Source: a virus
Strand: one strand, 5' to 3'
DNA length: 25,184 nucleotides
Virus record (IMG/VR): IMGVR_UViG_3300017952_000095
Span: 1-25,184 of that record
Shown here: positions 15,464 through 22,605 of the stretch, in pieces
Layout of the letters: each line of letters opens with the position of its first letter
Position numbering within the stretch: the stretch's first letter is position 1
The notes under the pieces: generated by a model
Databases searched by the model: none
Told to the model about the DNA's origin: nothing
What the model saw: only the letters and a program-made list of their open reading frames with translations
Translations under genes and position numbers: made by a program

Positions 15464-15906
15464 TGCCATATCAATCAACTAAGACATACGGTCATAACAT
15501 TGGCCTGTCGGCATGCTTTCGACAACCAAAAGCGCATTCGCACTGTAGATTTTTACATGGATACAGTTTGGCGTTTCGTTTTACATTCCAAGCAGCAGAG
15601 CTTGATGAACGCAATTGGGTTGTAGACTTTGGTGGTCTTAAACCTCTAAAGGCCTGGCTAGAGGATACATTTGATCATAAGGTAGTATTAGATGCTGATG
15701 ATCCAGAAATGGTAAAATTTGAAATGCTAGCAGATGCAGGTCTAGCGGAACTTACTGTTTTAGACGGTGTTGGAGTAGAACGTTTTGCTAAGCATGCATA
15801 TGACTTTGCCGATAAGCTAGTGAGGGAAATGACGGATAATCGGTGTTGGGTAATATCAGTTGAATGCATGGAACATGGTGCTAACTCAGCAATCTATTAT
15901 GGGTGA
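15463..15906 (+). CDS. queD: QueD-like 6-carboxytetrahydropterin synthase (PTPS family)
   Basis: A 147-residue member of the 6-pyruvoyltetrahydropterin synthase family, second step from GTP to preQ0. The CRFLHGYSL motif at residues 28-36 aligns with Cys-x3-HGH of QueD; here the third ligand position is Tyr34 (HGY), and the first-ligand region is ACF instead of AAH. Nearby His25 and His27 could replace the zinc ligands. FDHKVVLD gives the catalytic Asp71-His72, and VECMEHGANSAIYY the C-terminal acid. The next gene is QueE, 3 nt later, which supports the QueD role. The altered ligands leave open a shifted activity. Confidence 0.82.
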   Translation: MPYQSTKTYGHNIGLSACFRQPKAHSHCRFLHGYSLAFRFTFQAAELDERNWVVDFGGLKPLKAWLEDTFDHKVVLDADDPEMVKFEMLADAGLAELTVLDGVGVERFAKHAYDFADKLVREMTDNRCWVISVECMEHGANSAIYYG

Positions 15907-15909
15907 TAT

Positions 15910-16779
15910 ATGTTTGGTCTAAATGAAATTGTAGGAAAAAAATATTTCGAAGATGCTGGTGACAAGTTATTTGTCACTAGTGTTTTTTATACTATGCAGG
16001 GAGAAGGTCCATATCGTGGTATGCCTGCATTATTTGTTCGTCTAGCTAAATGCAATCTTGGTTGCTCTTGGTGTGATGCATTCTTTGATGATGGTGATTG
16101 GATGACCGTCGAAGAAGTTATATTGGCCGGTGTACTAGAAGTAGAAAAGTATTATGACAATAATGTACCTGAAGGTATTTGGGATCGTATGGTATTTGTT
16201 GTTACTGGTGGAGAACCATCTCTGCAGAAGATTAAACCTCTATTAGAATATGCATCCGAGAAGTTTGGAGCCACACAGATCGAGTCTAATGGTGTATTTG
16301 CTCCTGATGTTCCAGATCGTACTACTGTAGTAATCTCTCCTAAGTGTAATGAGAAGGTTGATATCTCATTAGGCTTTAAGCGTTATATTCCTACAAAGTA
16401 TATGGAACCCAATAAGGATACATTGGCTCGTGCTGATTGTCTAAAGTTTATTGTAGAGGATCAAGATGAATTTGATTCTCCATATCAATCTATTCCTGAT
16501 TGGGCTCATGAATGGCATAAAGAGACTGGACGTGATATCTACATCTCGCCTATGAACATCTATAATAAAGAACCAGAGAAGGCTAAGGCCATACGAGCTG
16601 GTAAGAATAAGATGGATCTAGAAGAACGATCTACTGTAGATGAAGTTGTGTCTTGGTGGGAGAAAGATCTATTTAATATGGATGCCAATCAAAAGAACCA
16701 TGAACATGCAGCTCGTTATGCATTAGATCATGGTTACATCTTCCAAATGCAATTGCATCTATTTGCGAGCTTTGCATGA
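15910..16779 (+). CDS. queE: QueE 7-carboxy-7-deazaguanine synthase
   Basis: A 289-residue radical SAM enzyme. The Fe-S motif is C-x3-C-x2-C: CNLGCSWC with Cys48, Cys52 and Cys55, the usual QueE form. FYTMQGEGPYRGMPALFVRL is the QueE N-terminal phrase, and FVVTGGEPSLQ the SAM-binding GGEP. The C-terminal FQMQLHLFASFA resembles the QueE end (Q-x-H-K). It converts 6-carboxytetrahydropterin to 7-carboxy-7-deazaguanine. The body is somewhat longer than bacterial QueE (about 220), with an insert around residues 150-230. It sits between queD and the MazG-like gene, which it overlaps by ATGA. Confidence 0.93.
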   Translation: MFGLNEIVGKKYFEDAGDKLFVTSVFYTMQGEGPYRGMPALFVRLAKCNLGCSWCDAFFDDGDWMTVEEVILAGVLEVEKYYDNNVPEGIWDRMVFVVTGGEPSLQKIKPLLEYASEKFGATQIESNGVFAPDVPDRTTVVISPKCNEKVDISLGFKRYIPTKYMEPNKDTLARADCLKFIVEDQDEFDSPYQSIPDWAHEWHKETGRDIYISPMNIYNKEPEKAKAIRAGKNKMDLEERSTVDEVVSWWEKDLFNMDANQKNHEHAARYALDHGYIFQMQLHLFASFA

Positions 16780-17057
16780 TTCGAGACTTTGAGACACTTG
16801 AAGAAGAGATCGTAACTATTCTTGCCGAAGAGTCCGCAGAGCTCATACAAGAGATCATGAAGATGAAACGTAGGAATAGTTATCCTTCAAAACAATTCCA
16901 AGAAGAGCTTGGAGATGTGATGTGCTTGATTGATCTTTGCTTTGAATACAAATTGGCAAATAGGTCAATTGCAAATATGAGATCATATCAAAAGAAAGAA
17001 AAATTAAAAAAATGGTCAAAAATATTTGAGAAAGCCCGTGACTTCAAGTACGAATGA
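16776..17057 (+). CDS. MazG-like nucleotide pyrophosphohydrolase
   Basis: A 93-residue all-alpha NTP pyrophosphatase-type protein. The motif EESAELIQEI at residues 18-27 followed by FQEELGDVMCLID (ExxD at about 44-50) is the EExxE...ExxD magnesium site. MazG-type enzymes hydrolyse (d)NTPs to monophosphates; phage copies are thought to adjust nucleotide pools or (p)ppGpp levels. The start overlaps the queE stop (ATGA), linking it to the deazaguanine operon. Its 3' end holds the -35 of the next promoter. Confidence 0.85.
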   Translation: MIRDFETLEEEIVTILAEESAELIQEIMKMKRRNSYPSKQFQEELGDVMCLIDLCFEYKLANRSIANMRSYQKKEKLKKWSKIFEKARDFKYE

Positions 17058-17077
17058 TCCTATATTAATATTATAGG
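17038..17077 (+). promoter_or_regulatory. Promoter with -10 dyad upstream of 17091 gene
   Basis: GTGACT (17038-17043) and TATATT (17061-17066) are 17 bp apart. The -10 lies in a dyad, CCTATATTAATATTATAGG at 17059-17077, whose six-base ends CCTATA and TATAGG are perfect inverted repeats. Two other promoters in the window (near 18750 and 24722) share the same TATATTAATA core. Confidence 0.65.
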
Positions 17078-17090
17078 AACGGAGGACATC

Positions 17091-17654
17091 ATGGATAAGT
17101 ATCTTGGAGCTCATCTTATTTCTGCTTTGTTGACCAAGAAGGGTATCGTACCTGATAATAATTTAGCCAGAGCTGTCGGTACAATCATATATGAAGTATC
17201 GACAACTAAGTCAGGTTTAGTATCAAAGTCATTAGTGGATGAATATGGCTTTAGATCTTCTTCGTTCTGTGAAGAACATTATCATTCTCGTCAGCAAGTA
17301 GGTAAGCGTATAGTTGAAGAGAATCCATCGTATGATGATATAGTAAAGATACTAGGTGAATGTACTAAGGTTCACCTAGTAACATCCGAAGAGAATATTA
17401 GACTTTCTCCTATTCAAAATGGTCGAGACACAAGAGATAAATCTTGGCAAGATCAATATCTATTAGCAGGTATTGAATTAGTAAAAGATCAGGGCACAGC
17501 ACCTAGATACTTTTATAGCACTTATGTGATCGACGATTCTGTGTATGAGAATATCCAGCTAGCATCTGATGCTACCGGATTGCCTTGGGACATTATTAGG
17601 AAGCGCTGTTCTTCCAAGGCTCTTAAATGGCGCAACTTTGTGAGAAAGGGATAA
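17091..17654 (+). CDS. Conserved phage protein with possible DNA-binding C-terminus
   Basis: A 187-residue protein expressed from its own promoter, with GGAGG at 17081-17085. The middle has CEEHYHSRQQVGKRIV and the phrase VHLVTSEENIRLSPIQN. The C-terminus YENIQLASDATGLPWDIIRKRCSSKALKWRNF resembles the short modular helix-turn-helix repeat found near homing endonucleases (NUMOD1/IENR1-like), suggesting DNA binding. I see no nuclease motif in it. A GIY-YIG-like gene follows directly, so the two may act together, which is inference. Confidence 0.65.
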   Translation: MDKYLGAHLISALLTKKGIVPDNNLARAVGTIIYEVSTTKSGLVSKSLVDEYGFRSSSFCEEHYHSRQQVGKRIVEENPSYDDIVKILGECTKVHLVTSEENIRLSPIQNGRDTRDKSWQDQYLLAGIELVKDQGTAPRYFYSTYVIDDSVYENIQLASDATGLPWDIIRKRCSSKALKWRNFVRKG

Positions 17655-17656
17655 AC

Positions 17657-18046
17657 ATGTACAAAGTATACCTAGCAAAACTAAAACGTGAAATTCGTGA
17701 GAATGGATTACCGACCACAGTCTATAAGGTTGGTATAACATCATCTAATGATGCTGAAAGACGTTTACGATATACTGGAGAAGATGAACCTAACCCGGTG
17801 ACATCTGTCTTCCAAGATATTAAAATTATGACATCCACACAACGTGTTTATAGTAAAGAAGAAGCTGAATCTATCGAGAAGCGTATTATGGATAGTATTG
17901 CCAATACTGCGGGCGATAAGTATTTTCATAATTGGTATGAACCTCGTCAGATAAGTGGCATTACAGAAATGCGTAAATGGAATTATGACGAAATTCAAAC
18001 AATCTTTGAAATCTTTAAGGAATATAAAAACAATGCTAAAGACTAA
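17657..18046 (+). CDS. GIY-YIG-related protein (T5orf172/MUG113-like)
   Basis: A 129-residue protein. VYLAKL near the start and YKVGIT at residues 22-27 match the paired strands of the GIY-YIG fold; ERRLRYTG gives the conserved Arg region, and EEAESIEKRIMDSI the acidic helix with the metal-binding Glu. This is the short T5orf172-like form. GIY-YIG domains cut DNA; many phage copies are homing or repair nucleases, but small ones may be inactive. I chose ATG 17657 over an upstream start within the previous gene; AAAGGG is 7 nt ahead. It overlaps folE by 14 nt. Confidence 0.68.
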   Translation: MYKVYLAKLKREIRENGLPTTVYKVGITSSNDAERRLRYTGEDEPNPVTSVFQDIKIMTSTQRVYSKEEAESIEKRIMDSIANTAGDKYFHNWYEPRQISGITEMRKWNYDEIQTIFEIFKEYKNNAKD

Positions 18047-18725
18047 AGACACATCAGCCGTTATTCGTAAACGGATTGAGGATGCCAAGGGTAGATATTG
18101 GGCTGGAGATAATATCTCAGACTTTATTGAAGACGGTGAAAAAGAAAAACTAATTGAAGAGGCTACAGCAGCCTTTGAAAAGGTTCTTGATACATTATTG
18201 ATTGATCGGCATAATGATCCTAACTCTATGGGAACGGCTAAACGATTGGCCAAGATGTATTATAATGAAATTATGGCAGGTCGTTATGATCCTGCCCCAT
18301 CTGCTACAGCATTTCCTAATACAGGTAAGTCTGCTTATCATGGTATGCTTACGGTTCGTTCAGAACTAAAGTCCATGTGTAGTCATCATCACCAACCTGT
18401 TACTGGTGTTGCCTATATTGGTATTATTCCTACAGATAAGGTTATTGGTCTATCTAAGTATACACGTATTGCTCAGTGGTGTGCTCGTCGTGGTACTCTA
18501 CAAGAAGAACTATGTAATGATATTGCTCGTGAGATTATGCTAGCCACAGAATCAGAGAATGTGGCTGTTTATATTCAGGCTAAGCATGGTTGCTGTGAGA
18601 ATCGTGGTATCATGGCTACTAGCTCATTAACACAGACTACAGTTCTCAAAGGATTGTTTAATACGCCTCATGCTAAAGGTGAGTTCTTTGACAATGTGCG
18701 TATGCAGGAATTAAATTCAAAATAA
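18033..18725 (+). CDS. folE: FolE GTP cyclohydrolase I
   Basis: A 230-residue GTP cyclohydrolase I. MCSHHHQPVTGVAYIGIIP holds the zinc Cys116 and His119, VIGLSKYTRIAQWCARRGTLQEEL is the family core, and KHGCCENRGIM gives the third ligand (Cys187 or Cys188). It turns GTP into dihydroneopterin triphosphate, feeding both folate and the queuosine/deazaguanine branch. Here QueD, QueE and QueC are close by, so preQ0 is the likely purpose, although ThyX also uses folate. I start at ATG 18033, with AAGGA upstream; the longer frame overlaps the GIY-YIG gene too far to be likely. Confidence 0.93.
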   Translation: MLKTKDTSAVIRKRIEDAKGRYWAGDNISDFIEDGEKEKLIEEATAAFEKVLDTLLIDRHNDPNSMGTAKRLAKMYYNEIMAGRYDPAPSATAFPNTGKSAYHGMLTVRSELKSMCSHHHQPVTGVAYIGIIPTDKVIGLSKYTRIAQWCARRGTLQEELCNDIAREIMLATESENVAVYIQAKHGCCENRGIMATSSLTQTTVLKGLFNTPHAKGEFFDNVRMQELNSK

Positions 18726-18749
18726 ATTAAAAAATATCCTTTCTAACCC

Positions 18750-18785
18750 TTGACTTATCCTCTTTTTGGTATTATATTAATAATA
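18750..18785 (+). promoter_or_regulatory. Promoter with -10 dyad upstream of 18806 gene
   Basis: TTGACT (18750-18755) and TATATT (18773-18778) are 17 bp apart. TATTAT (18770-18775) and ATAATA (18780-18785) form a perfect 6-bp dyad over the -10. A strong AAGGAGG (18790-18796) and a T8 run precede the ATG at 18806. It is the main gap without a gene in this region (80 nt). Confidence 0.75.
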
Positions 18786-18805
18786 TCAGAAGGAGGATTT
18801 TTTTT

Positions 18806-19141
18806 ATGTTAGATGCTAAGACAGTAAAGGGTATGAATATTAAAGCAGTTGTTGATGATGCTGAATGGCAAGCTGTTCGTAAGGCTCTCATTGGCAATTG
18901 GAAAAATAATCATGTTCAGAATGTAAATCTGCTAAGAGAATACTTTGATAAATATAATGATAATCCTTTAGCGATTCGTCGTCTTGTAAATGTATTGACA
19001 GGATCTGTTCATCGTGTAGGCCATACAAAAGGTCAAAAAGAAACAGATGCTCTTCGTCGTGATGTTCGTATTGTATGGCGCAATATGCTTGGAGAAGAAT
19101 GGGATCCAGAAGATCCAAGATATAAGACAGGAGAGATCTAA
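18806..19141 (+). CDS. Conserved phage protein of unknown function
   Basis: A 111-residue, helical protein (VDDAEWQAVRKALIGNWKNN, VNLLREYFDKYND, then KETDALRRDVRIVWRNMLGEEW). It opens a transcription unit with the strongest promoter and ribosome binding site of the region, so it is likely made in quantity early. I do not recognise a family. Its stop overlaps the next start (TAATG). Confidence 0.75.
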   Translation: MLDAKTVKGMNIKAVVDDAEWQAVRKALIGNWKNNHVQNVNLLREYFDKYNDNPLAIRRLVNVLTGSVHRVGHTKGQKETDALRRDVRIVWRNMLGEEWDPEDPRYKTGEI

Positions 19142-19368
19142 TGAAGACGTTCAAGCAATTCTCAGAAGGGCCTAAGGATGCTGCTGGTAAGTCAGTCTTT
19201 GTAAAGAAGATAGCTAAGTCAGCCGGTGTTGATTATAAGAAAGCAGGTGCTATAGCAGCTGCTGCTGGTCGTAAGAGAATGGGCGCCGCTAAGTTTAATG
19301 CCAAGGCAGCAGCGGGTCGTAGAGCGAGTATACGCGCACGTAAGGCGGGTAAAGTATATAAAGGTTAG
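19141..19368 (+). CDS. Small basic protein with capsid-targeting-like N-terminus
   Basis: A 75-residue protein starting MKTFKQFSEG, very like the T4 capsid targeting sequence (MKTYQEFIAE) that directs internal proteins into the prohead and is cut off by protease gp21. The rest is rich in Ala, Lys, Arg and Gly (KKAGAIAAAAGRKRMGAAK, then RRASIRARKAGKVYKG) with almost no acids, a histone-like composition fitting packaged DNA-binding protein. I cannot show cleavage; the residue before the expected cut is Glu (FSE), but the T4 rule prefers Leu or Ile two before it. MKTF starts also occur in other phage proteins, so an ordinary small basic protein remains possible. Confidence 0.72.
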   Translation: MKTFKQFSEGPKDAAGKSVFVKKIAKSAGVDYKKAGAIAAAAGRKRMGAAKFNAKAAAGRRASIRARKAGKVYKG

Positions 19369-19370
19369 TT

Positions 19371-19832
19371 ATGGTATATGTGTTATTAAAGAACAAAGGC
19401 GGACAAGTTCTTAAAGACATTAAGTTGAAAGATCCTAAAGGCAAGACTTGGACAGTCACAGGAACATCTCGTAAAGGTATTAATCGTTATTCAATTGGTT
19501 TGAAATCAAGTGATGGTTCTACAAGAACTGTTATGAATCATGATATAGCAAAAAAGAAAGATCCTAAGCATGAGCCTTGGTCAGTAGTAGGTGATTTTCA
19601 TTCACCATCAAAGATTGCTAAGATGTATGGTCGTAAGTTAGATCCTGATGCTAATAAACCAAGACCAGAACGTGCTTCATTTTGGAAAATGAAATCTAAA
19701 CCTGGTAGTCATAATTACAAGCAAAAGAAACGTCTCATGAAAGTGGCTCCTGATCAATACGGTAAGTTTAAAGAAGATTGGGAAGCAAATTTAGAATGGT
19801 TAATGGAGAATAATCTTAATGAAGAATCTTGA
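19371..19832 (+). CDS. Basic phage protein of unknown function
   Basis: A 153-residue lysine-rich protein. The N-terminal half reads as beta strands (VYVLLKNKGGQVLKDIKLKD, then TWTVTGTSRKGINRYSIGL), and the C-terminal half has KMKSKPGSHNYKQKKRLMKV and a Trp-rich acidic tail (WEANLEWLMENNLNEES). I see no known motif. It begins 2 nt after the previous stop and overlaps the next gene by 14 nt, in a run of small basic genes under the 18750 promoter. Confidence 0.65.
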   Translation: MVYVLLKNKGGQVLKDIKLKDPKGKTWTVTGTSRKGINRYSIGLKSSDGSTRTVMNHDIAKKKDPKHEPWSVVGDFHSPSKIAKMYGRKLDPDANKPRPERASFWKMKSKPGSHNYKQKKRLMKVAPDQYGKFKEDWEANLEWLMENNLNEES

Positions 19833-20031
19833 AGTATATGTTAATGCAGTGTTCGTAGCTCCTACTCTTGAAAAGAAAAAAGAAGCTATGTATCGTTTGA
19901 TTGAAACATCTCATGCAAAAAAAGAAACAAAAAAGCTTGCCAAGACTAAGGTAAGTATGTTAAAATCAAATAATCAGGTAGATAAGTATGCTACTAACTA
20001 TATGTTCTCGGGAGAAGGTCTAAGTGTCTAA
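19819..20031 (+). CDS. Small basic phage protein
   Basis: A 70-residue protein with a helical, lysine-rich middle (LEKKKEAMYRLIETSHAKKE, then TKKLAKTKVSML) and a short hydrophobic start. Overlaps at both ends (14 nt before, 8 nt after) indicate coupled translation in the same operon. No family recognised. Confidence 0.65.
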   Translation: MKNLEVYVNAVFVAPTLEKKKEAMYRLIETSHAKKETKKLAKTKVSMLKSNNQVDKYATNYMFSGEGLSV

Positions 20032-20431
20032 TAAGGCTAATAAGTTTAACATACATTGGCAGTTGACACGTACACAGGTACGTAAGATCAAAGATGTTGA
20101 TGCAAAGATTAAATATGTATTGAATTTTCTTAATCGTAATAAGAATGTTCATAATTATGGAAGAGTTCATAATTGGTTAAAGATGACAGGTGTTGCTTAT
20201 AAAGATGATAAGCGTCAGAAGTTTGTTGATGCTGTATCTAAGCTTGAGGCTAATAAGTCTAAGTATTCTAATACTGCTGATAATGAAAATGATCTTTCAA
20301 AGATGTCTAAGGATGATCTTAAATTAGTATATAAAGATCTATCTAAACGTAAGTATGGATTTCAATATAAGTCTGTACCTAAAGCACATACTGATTTTAT
20401 GGATAAGTTGAAAAAAGCTCTAGAGGATTAA
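20024..20431 (+). CDS. Small basic phage protein
   Basis: A 135-residue protein starting at GTG 20024 with GGAGAAGG about 8 nt upstream. Segments are NIHWQLTRTQVRKIKDVDAK, a YVLNFLNRNKNVHNYGRVHNWLK helix pair and LKLVYKDLSKRKYGFQYK. It is positively charged and probably helical; I do not know its role. The stop overlaps the nuclease start (TAATG). Confidence 0.68.
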   Translation: MSNKANKFNIHWQLTRTQVRKIKDVDAKIKYVLNFLNRNKNVHNYGRVHNWLKMTGVAYKDDKRQKFVDAVSKLEANKSKYSNTADNENDLSKMSKDDLKLVYKDLSKRKYGFQYKSVPKAHTDFMDKLKKALED

Positions 20432-20895
20432 TGTTTGCAAAGTGGACCGAAGTCAACGGTATTAAGTGTCAGGGTAAAACCGAAGCTCGTACCTGCCAGG
20501 CTTTATTTGATTTAGGATTCAAGGTTAAGAGAGGCAAGTTTGTAGAAACACCTCATGGTCGTTATACGCCAGACTTTGACATTGGATCAGTATATATAGA
20601 AGTAAAGGGTATTAATTCCTGGTATCAGGCTTGTGGTTTGGTACCAATGATGGAAAATGCAAGAGACCCCAAGCTTGCTAAGATTACAGATACATCTCTC
20701 AAAAAAATGTTACATGTTAATAAGATTAAGCCAGTCTATGTATTTGTGGACTTGACTTCTTCTAAAAAGGCTTTATTATCTATGGATAGGCCAAATACAG
20801 AACTTAATGTGCTATATGGTTATCCAAATGAATTGAAGGAATTTTTATATGAATTTACCGCTGATCTCTCACGAGATACCACACTCTTTAGCTGA
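20431..20895 (+). CDS. PD-(D/E)XK-type nuclease-like protein
   Basis: A 154-residue protein with a clear nuclease core in its first 60 residues: an N-terminal acidic helix position Glu18 in GKTEARTCQALFDLGF, then GRYTPDFDIGSVYIEVKG with Asp48, Glu57 and Lys59 (PD-x8-ExK). This is the restriction-endonuclease-like fold found in phage Holliday junction and transposon-type (TnsA) nucleases. It could act in replication or recombination, or as a modification-aware nuclease, since it lies directly before the DpdA-like gene and overlaps it by 47 nt. Substrate is unknown. Confidence 0.75.
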   Translation: MFAKWTEVNGIKCQGKTEARTCQALFDLGFKVKRGKFVETPHGRYTPDFDIGSVYIEVKGINSWYQACGLVPMMENARDPKLAKITDTSLKKMLHVNKIKPVYVFVDLTSSKKALLSMDRPNTELNVLYGYPNELKEFLYEFTADLSRDTTLFS

Positions 20896-21637
20896 GGCTG
20901 AACATGCTGGAGATTATGACATTAACGACTATCTTTTCGTTCTTTTACATCGTTATATGTCTGACGATCGTTATAGGAGTATTGTGGATTCTTATAAGGG
21001 TTTTACCATTCTTGATAATAGTTGCTTTGAGTTGGGTGCTGCTCTCTCTAATGAACTTATTGTAGAATATGTAGAAAAGATTAAACCTGATGTATTTGTA
21101 TTACCTGATGTGTTGGGTAATATGGAAGAGACAATTGATAGGTCACATGACTTCTTAAACAATTATCCTGAATTAGAATCCAAAGCAATGGCTGTGGTAC
21201 AGGGTGATACTCCAAAAGAGTTTAAAGACTGTTATGAATGGTTTGATGAGAATTGTCCAAACCTGGCAATGATTGGTATTCCGTTTTGTTTTAATTGGGC
21301 ATTTCGTAGAAACCTAAATCCCGTATCACATGCATTGGAACGCGTAGACCTTATTGATATGTTATTGAATGAGGGTGTAATTCGTAAGACAACTAAACAC
21401 CATCTATTAGGTACTTGGTGGGCTCAAGAGTTCGGTTATTATCATGAACAGGATTGGATATATTCTGTTGATACTTCTAATCCTATTGCAGCAGCCATTG
21501 ATGGCGATAGATATCCAATTGAGCATAAGCCTAAAATAAAATTTGATGAATTTGTAGATATGGGCTTGAAAGAAATCAATATTGATGATATAATTTATAA
21601 TGTAAAAGCATTTCGGGAGATCGTGAAACGTGACTGA
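20849..21637 (+). CDS. dpdA: DpdA-like DNA guanine transglycosylase (TGT family)
   Basis: A 262-residue protein of the TGT-like fold. LDNSCFELG at 55-63 with Asp56, VLPDVLGN at 84-91 with Asp87, VVQGDT at 116-121, HLLG at 185-188 and VDTSNP with Asp208 follow the order of TGT-like phage DpdA proteins, which swap guanine in DNA for a 7-deazaguanine. It is shorter than tRNA TGTs and lacks their C-terminal zinc motif. FolE, QueD, QueE and QueC nearby supply the base, which makes a DNA role much more likely than tRNA. AAGGA at 20836-20840 supports the start; the gene overlaps the nuclease by 47 nt. Confidence 0.82.
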   Translation: MNLPLISHEIPHSLAEAEHAGDYDINDYLFVLLHRYMSDDRYRSIVDSYKGFTILDNSCFELGAALSNELIVEYVEKIKPDVFVLPDVLGNMEETIDRSHDFLNNYPELESKAMAVVQGDTPKEFKDCYEWFDENCPNLAMIGIPFCFNWAFRRNLNPVSHALERVDLIDMLLNEGVIRKTTKHHLLGTWWAQEFGYYHEQDWIYSVDTSNPIAAAIDGDRYPIEHKPKIKFDEFVDMGLKEINIDDIIYNVKAFREIVKRD

Positions 21638-21875
21638 TAAAATTAATCCAGACCATTATAAAAGTATTGATGGTTACGAAGTAATTGATATTATCGAATA
21701 CTTTGATTTAAATTTTGCTAGAGGTAATGCAATTAAGTATTTGCTGAGAGCAGGAAGAAAAGCAGAACAAGGATATGATATGTCTGCCAAAGAGATAGAA
21801 GATCTTGAAAAGGCAGGATGGTATATCTTCCGTGAAATTAAGAAATTGAAAGGCCGTAATAATGAACCTGAGTGA
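21630..21875 (+). CDS. DUF3310 family protein
   Basis: An 81-residue protein matching DUF3310: INPDHYKSIDGYEVIDIIEYF, then ARGNAIKYLLRAGRK and DLEKAGWYIFREIKKL. The family is common in phages, including the C-terminal part of T7 gp1.7, which acts on nucleotides, so a nucleotide-metabolism or binding role is plausible. It starts at GTG 21630 with GGGAG about 11 nt upstream, overlapping dpdA by 8 nt and queC by 14 nt. This places it inside the modification operon. Confidence 0.88.
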   Translation: MTDKINPDHYKSIDGYEVIDIIEYFDLNFARGNAIKYLLRAGRKAEQGYDMSAKEIEDLEKAGWYIFREIKKLKGRNNEPE

Positions 21876-22602
21876 GGCATTAGTTAAATTACCAGATACA
21901 GATAAAAATGTATTGGCTGTATTATCCGGTGGTCTTGATTCTAGTATTATGACTATGATGCTGGTAGAAAAGTATGGACCTGATCGAGTGTATGCGTTAT
22001 CATATAATTATGGTCAGAAACAAAAAGTAGAATTAGAAAAGGCAGCAGAGCTGTGTGATAAATTAGGCATTGGCCATAAGGTTCTAGATCTAGGTATTCT
22101 AGGTGAGATTGCAGAACCTATCTCGGCTAATATTGGTGGCTCAGACGTAGCGATGCCAACCATTCATGATGTACTTGGAGATCCTCAACCGAAGACATAT
22201 GTTCCTTTCCGTAACATGATTCTCCTTTCTTTGACTATGGCACAAGCAGAAGCTTCTAACGCTTCTCATGTCTTTACGGGTCTTCAGGTACATGATGAAT
22301 ATGGTTATTGGGATACAAGCCAACGATTTGTGGATTCTATGAATGCAGTTGCTATTCAGAATAGAACACACCGCGTAGAAATCCTAGCTCCATTTAGTAA
22401 GCTTTCGAAGCTACAAGAAATTAAAATCTGCCAAGAGATGAATATGCAGCATCTATTGATACATACTCTTACCTGCTATGATCCAGACGATCAAGGGCGG
22501 TCTTGTGGTAAATGTCCATCATGTGCAGAACGTATTCAGAACTTTATGGGATCGGGTATGATTGATCCTATTCCTTATCAAATTGAAATTCCATGGGATT
22601 AA
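21862..22602 (+). CDS. queC: QueC 7-cyano-7-deazaguanine (preQ0) synthase
   Basis: A 246-residue ATP-pyrophosphatase-type enzyme. SGGLDSS at 22-28 is the PP-loop, YNYGQKQKVELEKA the adjoining helix, and YVPFRNMILLSL and GLQVHDEYGYWDTS are QueC phrases. Four zinc cysteines are at 205, 215, 218 and 221 (C-x9-C-x2-C-x2-C), as in bacterial QueC. It converts 7-carboxy-7-deazaguanine to preQ0 with ammonia and ATP. It overlaps DUF3310 upstream and the amidotransferase follows after 3 nt. Length is normal (about 230). Confidence 0.95.
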   Translation: MNLSEALVKLPDTDKNVLAVLSGGLDSSIMTMMLVEKYGPDRVYALSYNYGQKQKVELEKAAELCDKLGIGHKVLDLGILGEIAEPISANIGGSDVAMPTIHDVLGDPQPKTYVPFRNMILLSLTMAQAEASNASHVFTGLQVHDEYGYWDTSQRFVDSMNAVAIQNRTHRVEILAPFSKLSKLQEIKICQEMNMQHLLIHTLTCYDPDDQGRSCGKCPSCAERIQNFMGSGMIDPIPYQIEIPWD

Positions 22603-22605
22603 AAT

